The notes under the pieces: model-generated
The model's database searches: none
What the model was told of the DNA's origin: nothing
What the model saw: only the letters and a program-made list of their open reading frames with translations
Translations under genes and position numbers: made by a program
Shown here: positions 25,662-34,528 of the stretch, one piece after another
Position numbering within the stretch: position 1 is the first letter of the stretch
How the letters are laid out: each line of letters starts with the position of its first letter
NCBI RefSeq assembly: GCF_031882575.1
Contig: NZ_CP134772.1
Coordinates: forward strand, 3,119,001-3,183,000
Source of the DNA: Pseudomonas sp. VD-NE ins
Lineage (GTDB): Bacteria; Pseudomonadota; Gammaproteobacteria; Pseudomonadales; Pseudomonadaceae
Reading direction: 5' to 3'
DNA: 64,000 nt

Positions 25662-26567
25662 TTATACCTGCGCTGACATCCGGTGATGCTCCAGCAAGAA
25701 GTCCACGAACAATCGCACCCGCGCCGGCATCGCCGCGCCGCCGACGAACACCGCATGAATCGGTTCCTGGTCCCCGGGGTTGCAGGTTTCCAGCAGCGCA
25801 ATCAGGTCGCCGCGCTGCAGATCCTCGCTCACGCTGAACTCTCCGATACGGGCAATGCCAGCGCCCATTCGCGCGAATTGTGCCAGCGCTTCACCACTGC
25901 TGCATTCGATGTTGCCGCTGACCTTCAGGGAAAACTCTTTGCCATCACGGATAAATGGCCAGTTGGGTTCGGCACGCCGGAAGTTGAAGCGCAGGCAGTT
26001 GTGTTGGAGCAGGTCTTCCGGTTCCTGCGGGACGCCGTGACGCTGCAGATACTCGGGCGATGCCACCACGACCTGGCCGGTGGTGCCGATTCTGCGTGCG
26101 GTCAGCGGGCTGTCGGGCAGATGGCCGAAGCGCACTGCGACGTCGGCTTGTCCGGCAAGAATGTCGACCACTTCGTCGCCGAGGGTGAGGTCGACGACGA
26201 TGTTCGGGTAACGGGCGCTGAAGGCTGCAACCAAGGGAACGATGGCCAGACGGCCGTGGCCAAGGGCGGCGCTGACCCGCAATCGCCCCTTGGGCACGCT
26301 TTGATCGGCGATGGCTTCTTCGACCTCGTCCATGTCGGCGAGGATGCGCCGGGCGCCCCGCAGGAAAGCTTCGCCCTCGGTGGTGAAGGTAATCGCTCGG
26401 GTAGTGCGCAACAGCAGGCGGGTGCCAAGACGTTGCTCGGTGCGCGCGATGATCCGACTGACTGCCGAGGGTGTCAGACCCAGTGCACGCGCGGCGGCCG
26501 ACAAGCTGCCTTCCTGCGCGACGGTGGTGAACACGCTCATTTCACCTGACCTGCCGTTGAAATCCAC
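25662..26567 (-). CDS. LysR family transcriptional regulator
   Basis: A 301-residue LysR regulator with an N-terminal helix-turn-helix (FTTVAQEGSLSAAARALGLTPSAVSRIIARTEQRLG) and a substrate-binding domain of the CrgA-like group (ILAGQADVAVRFGHLPDSPLTARRI). It is divergent from an MFS exporter across 94 bases that contain a nested inverted repeat, so it probably controls that gene. Confidence 0.95.
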   Translation of the reverse strand: MDFNGRSGEMSVFTTVAQEGSLSAAARALGLTPSAVSRIIARTEQRLGTRLLLRTTRAITFTTEGEAFLRGARRILADMDEVEEAIADQSVPKGRLRVSAALGHGRLAIVPLVAAFSARYPNIVVDLTLGDEVVDILAGQADVAVRFGHLPDSPLTARRIGTTGQVVVASPEYLQRHGVPQEPEDLLQHNCLRFNFRRAEPNWPFIRDGKEFSLKVSGNIECSSGEALAQFARMGAGIARIGEFSVSEDLQRGDLIALLETCNPGDQEPIHAVFVGGAAMPARVRLFVDFLLEHHRMSAQV

Positions 26568-26591
26568 TTGTGCCTCCTACGCAAAGGTGAT

Positions 26592-26641
26592 TGCCAAAAA
26601 TGCTATCTACCGCCTGAAAGGGCGGGATCGTAGCATTGGCA
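26592..26641. promoter_or_regulatory. Nested inverted repeat in LysR/MFS divergent promoter
   Basis: TGCCA-AAA-ATGCTA on the left is mirrored by TAGCAT-TGGCA on the right. At the centre, CCGCC-TGAAAG-GGCGG (26610-26625) forms a second palindrome. The structure fills most of the 94-base interval and ends 20 bases before the MFS start. It could be a LysR operator, a cruciform, or a leader hairpin in the MFS mRNA. Confidence 0.45.
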
Positions 26642-26661
26642 GCATAGATGAGGAGCTTTCC

Positions 26662-27828
26662 ATGCGTATCAATCCACCACTTGTTGCACTCGCCATCGGT
26701 GCCTTCGGCATCGGCGTTACAGAATTCGCCCCCATGGGCATGTTGCCGGGTATCGCTGCGGACTTGGGCGTTTCCATTCCCGCTGCCGGTTTGCTGGTCA
26801 GTGCTTATGCACTGGGCGTATTGCTCGGCGCACCGCTGATGACGCTGACCACCGGCAAGATTCCCCGGCGCTATCTGCTGATCGGGCTTATGGCGATTTT
26901 CACCCTCGGTAATCTGATGTCAGCGCTGGCCACCGATTACTACAGCCTCATGATCGCCAGGGTCGTGACCTCGCTGAACCACGGTGCCTTCTTTGGCGTT
27001 GGCTCCGTCGTCGCCGCCACCCTGGTCGCCCCGGAGAAACGTGCCGGGGCGGTTGCTGCTATGTTCATGGGCCTGACCCTGGCGACCATCGGCGGTGTGC
27101 CGCTGGCTGCCTGGTTTGGCGAAATGTTTGGTTGGCGCACCGCGTTCTGGGGCATTACCGGCCTCGGCGTGGTGACCATGGCCGCGTTGTGGTTCGCCTT
27201 GCCCAACGTACGGGCGCCGCAAAGCGTCGGTGTCATGGCAGAAATTCGAGTGTTGGGGCGCGGCCCGGTGCTGGCCGCGCTGGCCCTGACCGTGGTCGGC
27301 TCGAGCGCCATGTTCACCGTCTTCACCTACATTGCGCCGATCCTCAGCAGCGAGACCCATGCGTCCACCGCCTTCATCACCGCCATGCTGATGCTTTACG
27401 GTGTCGGGTTGACGCTGGGCAACATGTGGGGCGGCAAGGCCGCTGACCGCTCGATAGATCGCACCCTGATCGTCTCGCTGAGCGTACTGATTGTGGTCTT
27501 GTTGGCGTTTACCGTACTGATGCGCTGGCCGCTGCCGGCCGCCGTGGCCATCCTGATCTGGGGTATTGCCAGCTTTGCCCTGGTGCCGCCGCTACAGATG
27601 CGTGTGATGGAAGCGGCCAAGGACGCGCCCAATCTGGCCTCGGCGGTGAACATCGGCGCCTTCAACTTCGGCAATGCGATTGGCGCGGCGCTGGGCGGCG
27701 CGGTGATCAGCAGCGGGCTGGGTTATCCGGCGATCTCCCTGGCCGGCGCGGCAATGGCGGGCCTGGGGTTGCTGATGGTGTTGGGGTTTGCGTGGCGTTC
27801 CAGAACGGTTGAAGCCGCCGTGGTGTGA
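26662..27828 (+). CDS. MFS transporter, AraJ/YdhP-type exporter
   Basis: A 388-residue major facilitator with twelve predicted helices. ALAIGAFGIGVTEFAPMGMLPGIA is the characteristic helix 1 of the AraJ/YdhP/PbuE-like efflux group, and helix 4 has TSLNHGAFFGVGSVVAA. I start at ATG 26662, which has GAGGAG upstream; the open frame extends back over the divergent LysR gene and is not coding there. Probably exports a small molecule sensed by the LysR protein. Confidence 0.93.
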   Translation: MRINPPLVALAIGAFGIGVTEFAPMGMLPGIAADLGVSIPAAGLLVSAYALGVLLGAPLMTLTTGKIPRRYLLIGLMAIFTLGNLMSALATDYYSLMIARVVTSLNHGAFFGVGSVVAATLVAPEKRAGAVAAMFMGLTLATIGGVPLAAWFGEMFGWRTAFWGITGLGVVTMAALWFALPNVRAPQSVGVMAEIRVLGRGPVLAALALTVVGSSAMFTVFTYIAPILSSETHASTAFITAMLMLYGVGLTLGNMWGGKAADRSIDRTLIVSLSVLIVVLLAFTVLMRWPLPAAVAILIWGIASFALVPPLQMRVMEAAKDAPNLASAVNIGAFNFGNAIGAALGGAVISSGLGYPAISLAGAAMAGLGLLMVLGFAWRSRTVEAAVV

Positions 27829-27877
27829 CTGCGTACAGTTTCAAACTCCACCGGTGACTGAATGTACCAATAGCTTT

Positions 27878-27917
27878 AGGCCGTTTTCTGCCAGTCGCGC
27901 AAGGCAGCAAACGGCCT
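27878..27917. repeat. Palindromic intergenic repeat (second copy), possible terminator
   Basis: AGGCCGTTT and AAACGGCCT are perfect 9-base arms, with a second pair CTGCC/GGCAG inside and AGTCGCGCAA at the tip. The core is shared with the copy at 25285-25318. It lies 50 bases after the MFS stop, directly before the convergent hypothetical gene, and could end both transcripts although there is no T run. Confidence 0.6.
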
Positions 27918-27919
27918 CC

Positions 27920-28402
27920 TCAAGGACGGCTTGCGGATATCACCGCCTGAGTGCTTGCCGCGTGAGTGGAATAGCGCTCTGACTCGAACCGCTGAAGTTC
28001 ACTGCCGATATCACTCAGGCGCTCCAGGCGAGCGCTTTCTCCCAGGACACGGTTCTCCTGATTTTGAAGCGCAAGAAAACCCTGATGCATCCGCACCTCA
28101 AAAATTGTCCGTGAAACCCCATTGATGGTTTCTACGAAGGACGTCGACACCGGCGAGCGTTGAACGCTGGCTTGATGCACTACTGACTCCGTTTCCGTTG
28201 CCACTCCTCGAATCCTGAGCAATGCCCATTCGTTTTCAGGCGTGCCTGACATGACCAGTTCAACGGTGACGCCGCCATTCCCTTCGTAACCTCGTACGAT
28301 GGGCCTTTGTACGCTGGAGTCGGCGTAACAATAATTGCCCGCCCACAGCCCCAGTGCTTGAGCGAACATCACTGGCGAAATAAGCGCTTTGAAAGACGAC
28401 AT
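27920..28402 (-). CDS. Hypothetical exported protein
   Basis: A 160-residue protein with an N-terminal hydrophobic segment (ALISPVMFAQALGLWAGNYCYA) that looks like a signal peptide. The mature part is rich in polar residues, and its C-terminal half (FLALQNQENRVLGESARLERLSDIGSELQRF) should be helical. I recognise no family. A weak GAG ribosome binding site precedes the ATG. It is divergent from a LysR gene 85 bases away. Reality of the gene is likely but not certain. Confidence 0.6.
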   Translation of the reverse strand: MSSFKALISPVMFAQALGLWAGNYCYADSSVQRPIVRGYEGNGGVTVELVMSGTPENEWALLRIRGVATETESVVHQASVQRSPVSTSFVETINGVSRTIFEVRMHQGFLALQNQENRVLGESARLERLSDIGSELQRFESERYSTHAASTQAVISASRP

Positions 28403-28487
28403 GCTGCTATCTCAATGAATAAGGCAGCGCAGCATAGGTAACGCTGAGCTGTTGACCTATAGCGCAACTTATCCATAAGCTGTGCAT

Positions 28488-29402
28488 ATGACGTACAGCT
28501 TAGACGATATTCTCCCTCCCTTCGAAGCCCTTCAAGCTGCCCTTGCTGCCGCCAGAACCGGCTCCTTCACTGCAGCTGCGGAGGAACTGGAGGTTACCCA
28601 TGCGACCATCAGCCGACGTGTTGAAATGGCTGAAAAATGGTTTCAATGCGCCTTGTTCGACCGGCATGCGCGCGGTGTCACCGTTACGGCCACGGGACAA
28701 ATCGCGCTGGTCAAGGTTGCTCATGCCTTCGATCAGCTTAAGCAAGCGCGACAGCTGCGGCCCGGCGGCCAGACGTTGCCCGTCGTCAAATTGGCCACGA
28801 CGGCATCCTTCGCGCGTTTCTGGTTGATCCCGCGTTTGATAGAACTGGAAGGCTCGCCTCCGGATCTGCGTATCGAACTGGTCACCTCTGCACTGAATGC
28901 CAGCCTGTCCTCAGGCGAGGTCGATCTGGCCATCAGGTACGGGCGCGGACAGTGGAATGACGGAGACGAAGAGGCATTATTCGACGAGTCGCTTTGCCCT
29001 GTGGCATCACCTGACGTCATCGCCATGAATGAACAGCCGTTGTCCTTGATACAGAACACTGCACTGCTGCACACCGGCGATACGACATTGTGGCGAGCGT
29101 GGATGAGCCATCACGGCAAACGCCTGACCTCCAGGCCCGCCGACAGGGTGCTGGGTGACTACGCCCAGGCAATCGAAGCGGCCCGATCAGGGCTGGGCAT
29201 CGCGCTCTGGAATCCGGCGATTCACTCTCTTGAGGCATTCAATGGACAATTGGTTGCGTTGGATGCATTGAGCTGCCCAAGTCCGTTGAGGTTCTTCCTC
29301 CTGTCGAAGCCCGGGCCGGCTCATACACCACCCATGAGGGTTCGGTCGAGGCTTCGCAGGTTGTTGAATTTAAGCCAAGAGACGAAAACGACCGCCGGCT
29401 AG
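28488..29402 (+). CDS. LysR family transcriptional regulator
   Basis: A LysR regulator of 304 residues with helix-turn-helix ALAAARTGSFTAAAEELEVTHATISRRVEMAEKWF and a GcvA-like effector domain (SSGEVDLAIRYGRGQWNDGDEEALF, then GLGIALWNPAIHSLE). I start at ATG 28488; a GTG six bases earlier is possible, and neither has a clear ribosome binding site. Its target may be the divergent exported protein. It converges with the AroQ gene, with 18 bases between the stops. Confidence 0.9.
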   Translation: MTYSLDDILPPFEALQAALAAARTGSFTAAAEELEVTHATISRRVEMAEKWFQCALFDRHARGVTVTATGQIALVKVAHAFDQLKQARQLRPGGQTLPVVKLATTASFARFWLIPRLIELEGSPPDLRIELVTSALNASLSSGEVDLAIRYGRGQWNDGDEEALFDESLCPVASPDVIAMNEQPLSLIQNTALLHTGDTTLWRAWMSHHGKRLTSRPADRVLGDYAQAIEAARSGLGIALWNPAIHSLEAFNGQLVALDALSCPSPLRFFLLSKPGPAHTPPMRVRSRLRRLLNLSQETKTTAG

Positions 29403-29420
29403 CCGTCCGGCAAAGGCTGG

Positions 29421-29876
29421 TTAGTGATCGCCTGCCTGACGCCGCAACAAGTCATCGACGGCGCGGATGGCGAGGGGATATCCGTCGGCGCCCATGCCGC
29501 AAATTACCGCATTGGCCACGCCAGACATGATCGAGTGGCGGTGCAATTCGTCCCGGGCATGGATGTTCGACAGGTGCAGTTCAATCAGCGGTGCGCTGAG
29601 CAATTTCAGCGCATCCAGCACCGGAATCGAGTGGAACGACAGGCCGGCCGGGTTGATGATGACGGCCGCACTTTGCTCGAACGCCTGTTGAATCCAGTCG
29701 ACCATCACGCCTTCGTGGTTGGTTTGGCGAAAGTCGCAGATCAAATCAAGTTCTTCGGCCAGTGTTTCACTGCGTTGGCGGATCTGCTCGAGTGTGGTGT
29801 GGCCGTAAATGTGCGGTTCACGGCGACCGAGCAGGTTGAGGTTGGGGCCGTTGAGGATGAAAACGGTGCGGTTCAT
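29421..29876 (-). CDS. aroQ: Type II 3-dehydroquinate dehydratase
   Basis: A 151-residue dodecameric-type dehydroquinase, which interconverts 3-dehydroquinate and 3-dehydroshikimate. The family motifs are all present: FILNGPNLNLLGRREPHIYG with the catalytic tyrosine loop, DFRQTNHEG, INPAGLSFHSIPVLDAL, and LSNIHARDELHRHS with the catalytic histidine. It lies 15 bases after an MHS-family transporter gene on the same strand. That pairing, with a divergent LysR regulator, points to uptake and breakdown of quinate or shikimate rather than to housekeeping aromatic synthesis. Confidence 0.95.
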   Translation of the reverse strand: MNRTVFILNGPNLNLLGRREPHIYGHTTLEQIRQRSETLAEELDLICDFRQTNHEGVMVDWIQQAFEQSAAVIINPAGLSFHSIPVLDALKLLSAPLIELHLSNIHARDELHRHSIMSGVANAVICGMGADGYPLAIRAVDDLLRRQAGDH

Positions 29877-29891
29877 GGTTGTCCTGCTGCG

Positions 29892-31262
29892 TTATTTGGA
29901 AAGAAGGGCGGTTGCGCGAGTGTCGAGGGTGTCGTCACTGGCGACGGCGTTCAGGTCGATGCCGCGGGTTTCCGGGCCGATGACAATCATCGCGAGGGAG
30001 ATCAGGTTGATCACCGCGCACAAGGTCACCAGCGGCCACGGCGAGTTGTTTGACTGGCTCATCAGCCACACGGCGATCATCGGCATCGGCCCGCCAATCA
30101 CCAGATTGGCGCCGGTGTAGGCCAGTGCCGAACCCGAATAGCGCACCTGGGTCGGGAACGCCTCGGCAAAAGCCACAGGCTGGATCCCGCTCTGGAACTG
30201 GGTAAAACCCAGAAACAGCCCCATGATTGCCATGATGGCCGCAACGTTCAGCGTGTTGAGGATCGGGAAGTACACGAACAGGATCAGCAGGGTCATGCAT
30301 GAACCCAGCGCCAAGGCTTTTTTCCGGCCCCAGCGATCGGACAGGTAACCGCCGGCCAGCGCACCGAAAATCGCGCAGACATTAGCCACCATCAGTGACA
30401 TGAAACCTGTCGACTGGCTGAAGCCCAAGTGCTTGGTCAGGTAGCTGAGGGAGAAAATCACGATCAGATAGAACAGCGCAGCGGGCGAGCAGAAAAATAG
30501 CATCAGGCGCAGGATGGTTTTGTAGTGGCTGCCGACCGCGGATTTGAGCGGGCTTTTTTCCTGTTTGACCGGGGTCTTTTTCAAGGCCACGAACGCCGGG
30601 GTCTCATCGACTTTCAGGCGAATGAAAATCGCCACCACGACCAGCACGAAGCTCATCAGGAAAGGAATTCGCCAGCCAAAGCTCTCGAATTGCTCGCTTG
30701 ATAGGCTCGCGGCCAGGCCCATCAACACACCATTGGCCAATATCTGACTGAGCGGGGAGCACAAGCCGAGCATGCCGGAATAACGTCCGCGGCGATCAGG
30801 GGAGGCGTGTTCCAGCGCCATCAGTTGCGCACCGGTGGACTCGCCGCCCAGCGCAAAGCCCTGAATGATCCGCAGCAGCACCAGCAGGATCGGCGCCCAG
30901 ATGCCCACCTGAGCGTAGGTGGGCAACAAACCCATCAGCACCGAAGCCAGCCCCATCATGGTCACGGTGGCCAGCATCAGGTTACGGCGGCCAAGTTTGT
31001 CTCCCAGGTAGCCACAGGTAATGGCGCCCAAGGGGCGAGCGGCCAAGCCGACACCGAACGTTGCCAGGGACGCGAGCAGGCCGGCGGTTGGTTCCATGGC
31101 GGGGAAAAACAACTTGGGCAAAATGGTCGCAGACATCGCGCCATACAGCGTGAAGTCGAACCATTCGAGGGCCGTGCCGATCGTCGCAGCGGTCACCGCT
31201 TTGCGCGGCATGCGCGAATCATGAGTCTCGTGACTGATTGTGCTCATAAGGGTGCTCGTCAT
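29892..31262 (-). CDS. MHS-family MFS transporter (proton symporter, likely quinate/shikimate-type substrate)
   Basis: A 456-residue metabolite:proton symporter with twelve helices. ATIGTALEWFDFTLYG and GYLGDKLGRRNLML are the hallmarks of the MHS subfamily (ShiA, ProP, KgtP). I start at ATG 31262 (MTSTLMSTIS); ATG 31247 is an alternative, and the frame extends further upstream. It forms an operon with the type II dehydroquinase gene, so a hydroaromatic acid such as shikimate or quinate is the best guess for its cargo. It is divergent from a LysR regulator. Confidence 0.9.
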   Translation of the reverse strand: MTSTLMSTISHETHDSRMPRKAVTAATIGTALEWFDFTLYGAMSATILPKLFFPAMEPTAGLLASLATFGVGLAARPLGAITCGYLGDKLGRRNLMLATVTMMGLASVLMGLLPTYAQVGIWAPILLVLLRIIQGFALGGESTGAQLMALEHASPDRRGRYSGMLGLCSPLSQILANGVLMGLAASLSSEQFESFGWRIPFLMSFVLVVVAIFIRLKVDETPAFVALKKTPVKQEKSPLKSAVGSHYKTILRLMLFFCSPAALFYLIVIFSLSYLTKHLGFSQSTGFMSLMVANVCAIFGALAGGYLSDRWGRKKALALGSCMTLLILFVYFPILNTLNVAAIMAIMGLFLGFTQFQSGIQPVAFAEAFPTQVRYSGSALAYTGANLVIGGPMPMIAVWLMSQSNNSPWPLVTLCAVINLISLAMIVIGPETRGIDLNAVASDDTLDTRATALLSK

Positions 31263-31415
31263 TATTTTTATAGTGTCGGGATGCCCGGACGGTTCTGCGC
31301 AGTAACGACGCAATTGGCAGGAATCGTCGAGGTGGCTAGACGTTAGCGCATCCTGCTTGCAGAATAATTATCGAAATCACGACAAATAGATAAGCCGACC
31401 TTATGAGTAGCGAGT

Positions 31416-32300
31416 ATGGAACTGCGTCACCTGAAAGCCTTTGTCGTTGCCGCTGACCTGCAGCACTTCAGTCGCGCCGCTGAACAGTTGGGTGTTGCAC
31501 AGCCGGCACTGAGCCAATTGATGCGAACCCTGGAGTCCGAACTGGGCTTGGCATTGTTCCGGCGGGAAAACCGTGGCGTCGCGTTGACCGCTGCCGGCGA
31601 GGCATTTCTGCCCCATGCGCGGCAGTCCATCGAGTCCAGTGAACTGGCGATTGCTGCCGCACGGCGGGCGCGCCGTGGTGAGGTGGGCGAGATCAACATC
31701 GGCTATCACTCGGCGCTGTTCGAGGCCAATTTGCCGCAGTTGCTGCGGCATTACTTCAGCACCTTCCCGGAAGTCAAAGTGTCGCTGGTGGACGCCGGTA
31801 TTCGCGCGCAGTTCGACATGTTGCTCGACCACAAGCTTGACCTGGCCTTCGCGCGGGTTTTCAAGGACCACCTGCCGGATCGCCTGCGCACCCATCATTT
31901 CAGCCAGTCCAGGCTGGTGCTGCTGATGCCGGACAACCATGACATGGCGGACAGTTTTACCGGCGAACTGGCGACGCTGCGCCATGAGAAATTCGTGTTT
32001 CTGCAGGACAGCGCCGGCATCGGCCTGACCTCACACACCCTCCAGGCGTGCCGGCAGAACCAGTTGCACCCCGAGAACATCATGCATGTGCCGTCGCTGA
32101 TGAGCATCCCGGGGCTGGTGGCGGCCGGCATCGGCCTGAGTATCGTCCCGGAAACGATGACGCGGTTGACCATGCCGGGCATACGCATCGTACCGCTGGC
32201 GCAAGCGGAAATGGTCAGCGAGCTTTCGCTGATTTCGCGGATTGATGAAAGGTCCAGCGCGGTGCTGCACTTCATTGAAGAGGCGCAGGGGTGGGGGTGA
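31416..32300 (+). CDS. LysR family transcriptional regulator (BenM/CatR-like)
   Basis: A 294-residue LysR protein starting MELRHLKAFVVAADLQHFSRAAEQLGVAQPALSQLM, the pattern of regulators of aromatic-compound catabolism (BenM/CatM/CbnR group). The effector domain carries SIPGLVAAGIGLSIVPETM. It is divergent from the MHS transporter-AroQ operon. The 153-base interval contains AT-rich sequence with a TTATC/GATAA pair near 31370-31392 and is presumably where it binds. Confidence 0.93.
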   Translation: MELRHLKAFVVAADLQHFSRAAEQLGVAQPALSQLMRTLESELGLALFRRENRGVALTAAGEAFLPHARQSIESSELAIAAARRARRGEVGEINIGYHSALFEANLPQLLRHYFSTFPEVKVSLVDAGIRAQFDMLLDHKLDLAFARVFKDHLPDRLRTHHFSQSRLVLLMPDNHDMADSFTGELATLRHEKFVFLQDSAGIGLTSHTLQACRQNQLHPENIMHVPSLMSIPGLVAAGIGLSIVPETMTRLTMPGIRIVPLAQAEMVSELSLISRIDERSSAVLHFIEEAQGWG

Positions 32301-32362
32301 AATGCGCTGTTCATAGAGCATCACACATTGTCAGTCACCGACAGGGTGAGTAAGCTGCCCCC

Positions 32363-32989
32363 ATGAATCAGCCATCCCTATCTGCCTCCTCGCCGAGCAC
32401 TCGCGGCCCCGCCGAACACGACATTCGTGACCAGATTGTCGCCGCGGCCAACGAGCATTTCAGCCAATACGGCTACGGTAAAACCACGGTTTCCGACCTG
32501 GCCAAGGCCATCGGTTTTTCCAAAGCCTACATCTATAAATTCTTTGATTCCAAGCAGGCGATTGGCGAGGCGATTTGCGCCAACTGTCTGGGCCAAATCG
32601 CTGCAGCAGTCGAACAAGCGGTGAATACCGAAGCGGTTTCAGCCACCGAGCGTTTGCGCAGGTTGGTGAAAACCGTGATCGCTACGGGCGTGGACCTGTT
32701 CTTCAACGATCGCAAGCTCTACGACATCGCGGCGTTTTCCGCTTCGGAGCGCTGGAACAGTGCCCAGGTGTATGAGGCGCAGATCAAGGCCTTTATCTTC
32801 GACATCGTGCGCCATGGTCGAGAAGCGGGGGAGTTTGAGCGCAAGACGCCGCTGGACGAGACCGTCGAGGCGATCAATCTGGCGCTGCGACCTTTCGTCA
32901 ACCCGCTGCTGTTGCAACACAATCTGGATTTGATCGAGCAAGCGCCCACGCTGACGACCAACCTCATCCTGCGCAGCCTCATGCCTTGA
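32363..32989 (+). CDS. TetR/AcrR family regulator, likely repressor of the FadL/RND genes
   Basis: A 208-residue TetR protein with helix-turn-helix NEHFSQYGYGKTTVSDLAKAIGFSKAYIYKFFDSKQAIGE. The C-terminal domain resembles the TetR_C_7-like group found next to RND pumps. It is followed by a FadL-type porin gene and an RND pump operon on the same strand, and the promoters of both carry the same 24-base operator. Its own promoter has only a half site (GTGACT on the minus strand around 32338), so autoregulation is uncertain. Confidence 0.93.
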   Translation: MNQPSLSASSPSTRGPAEHDIRDQIVAAANEHFSQYGYGKTTVSDLAKAIGFSKAYIYKFFDSKQAIGEAICANCLGQIAAAVEQAVNTEAVSATERLRRLVKTVIATGVDLFFNDRKLYDIAAFSASERWNSAQVYEAQIKAFIFDIVRHGREAGEFERKTPLDETVEAINLALRPFVNPLLLQHNLDLIEQAPTLTTNLILRSLMP

Positions 32990-33100
32990 CCCATCGCTGA
33001 GCAAGGTTTTCAGGCGATTCCAGTCAGACGACATCCCCCCTCATTACGTTTCCTGCCCACCGGCACATCAGTGCCGGGAGGGCGTTGAATTTAGCTCGCC

Positions 33101-33124
33101 GTGACCATTGACTGAATCGGTCAC
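33101..33124. promoter_or_regulatory. Operator/promoter of the FadL gene (shared 24-bp palindrome, copy 1)
   Basis: GTGACC and GGTCAC are perfect 6-base arms separated by 12 bases beginning ATTGAC. The -35 TTGACT (33108-33113) lies inside the operator, and TAATAT 16 bases later can serve as -10, so a bound repressor would block RNA polymerase. The element matches the one at 34529-34552 in both arms and the ATTGAC core. Confidence 0.75.
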
Positions 33125-33190
33125 ATGGATAATATGGCTTCGCTGTAGTGCTCGATGTTCTATTCCAGTGATCTCCATAGAGTCCCGATA

Positions 33191-34462
33191 ATGAAAAAAA
33201 CAATGCTCAAGAGCCCCATGGGCCTGGCCGTCGTGCTTGCGTCTTCCAATGTGTTAGCCGGTGGCTTTGCACTCAACGAACAAAGCATCAGCGGGATGGG
33301 CTCCGGTTTTGCCGGGCGATCTTCATCAGCCGAAGACGCCAGTACGATCTACGGCAACCCGGCGGGCATGGCGCGGCTCAAAAGGGAGCAGGTCAGCGTG
33401 GGCGCGGCGACGCTGTTTGCCAAGTCAGATATCAGCCGAACGCGCAGTACGTTCGGTGGCAATGAAGATGGCGACATGGTGCCGACGACCACCGTACCCA
33501 TGGGGTATTACGTCAAACCGATTGATGACCGCTGGGCATTCGGCGTCGGATTTTATGTACCGTTCGGGCTGATCACCGACTACGGCAGTGGTTTTGCCGG
33601 GCGCTATTACGCCAACAAGAGCGAAGTCACCACGCTGACATTCCAGCCGACCATCAGCTACGCCTTTAACGAAAAAGTCTCGATCGGTTTCGGCCCGACC
33701 ATTAACCGTATCAGCGGCGAGATATCGGGCATGGTCCCCAATCCACTCAGCCCGGGGCGTAATGACGGCAAGCTGAAAAGCACCGGCGATGACACCGCGC
33801 TAAGTTTCAACGCCGGCGTGCTGGTGCAGGCAACAGACCGGACCCGCCTGGGGCTGACCTATCACTCCAAAGTCAGTTACCACCTGGATGCGAAAACCAA
33901 GGTCACCGATGGCATCTTCAGCGTGCTGGGCGTCAGCGGTCGCAGCTATGACGCGTCGCTGGACGTGGACACGCCGGAGTCGGTGGACTTTTCGGTCACG
34001 CATCAATTCAATAACGACTGGACGCTTTATCTGGGCAGTACCTGGACGCGCTGGAGCCGCTTCAAGGAGCTGACGATCGAGAACAGTGGCTTGCCGCCGT
34101 TGCTGAGTGGCCAGTTGGGGACGATCAGCGAAGAGCAGAACTGGCACGACACCTGGGCTCACGCGATCGGTGCGGCCTATCAATTGAATAACCAATGGGT
34201 GCTTCGTGCCGGTTTCTCGGTTGATCAGTCACCGGCCAACAACACCAATCGGGGGCCGCGCATTCCGACGGGCGACCGCAAGGTGCTCAGCTTCGGTGCC
34301 GGCTGGACGCCCGTGGAAAATGTCACGGTCGACCTGGCTTATTCCTACCTTTGGGAGGAGAGCGTCGAGGTCAACGACACCTCGGCATCGAGAGGTGCCT
34401 ACAGTGCCAGATACAAGAACAGTGCGAGCGGGCTTGGGACTTCGGTGAGCTACCGTTTTTAG
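33191..34462 (+). CDS. OmpP1/FadL family outer-membrane transporter
   Basis: A 423-residue outer-membrane beta barrel of the FadL family, which brings long-chain fatty acids or other hydrophobic compounds into the cell. A signal peptide (MKKTMLKSPMGLAVVLASSNVLA) is followed at once by GGFALNEQSISGMGSGFAG and the diagnostic NPAGMARL. The C-terminus ends VSYRF, with the terminal aromatic required for barrel insertion. I start at ATG 33191 rather than the frame opening 36 bases earlier. It shares a TetR operator with the downstream RND pump, which suggests uptake and efflux of the same hydrophobic compound are controlled together. Confidence 0.93.
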   Translation: MKKTMLKSPMGLAVVLASSNVLAGGFALNEQSISGMGSGFAGRSSSAEDASTIYGNPAGMARLKREQVSVGAATLFAKSDISRTRSTFGGNEDGDMVPTTTVPMGYYVKPIDDRWAFGVGFYVPFGLITDYGSGFAGRYYANKSEVTTLTFQPTISYAFNEKVSIGFGPTINRISGEISGMVPNPLSPGRNDGKLKSTGDDTALSFNAGVLVQATDRTRLGLTYHSKVSYHLDAKTKVTDGIFSVLGVSGRSYDASLDVDTPESVDFSVTHQFNNDWTLYLGSTWTRWSRFKELTIENSGLPPLLSGQLGTISEEQNWHDTWAHAIGAAYQLNNQWVLRAGFSVDQSPANNTNRGPRIPTGDRKVLSFGAGWTPVENVTVDLAYSYLWEESVEVNDTSASRGAYSARYKNSASGLGTSVSYRF

Positions 34463-34528
34463 TCGGGCCTGTCAGTCGATCCTTAGTTCGATGTTGCTGA
34501 TGGCCAGGATGCAGTTATTTCTCATGTA

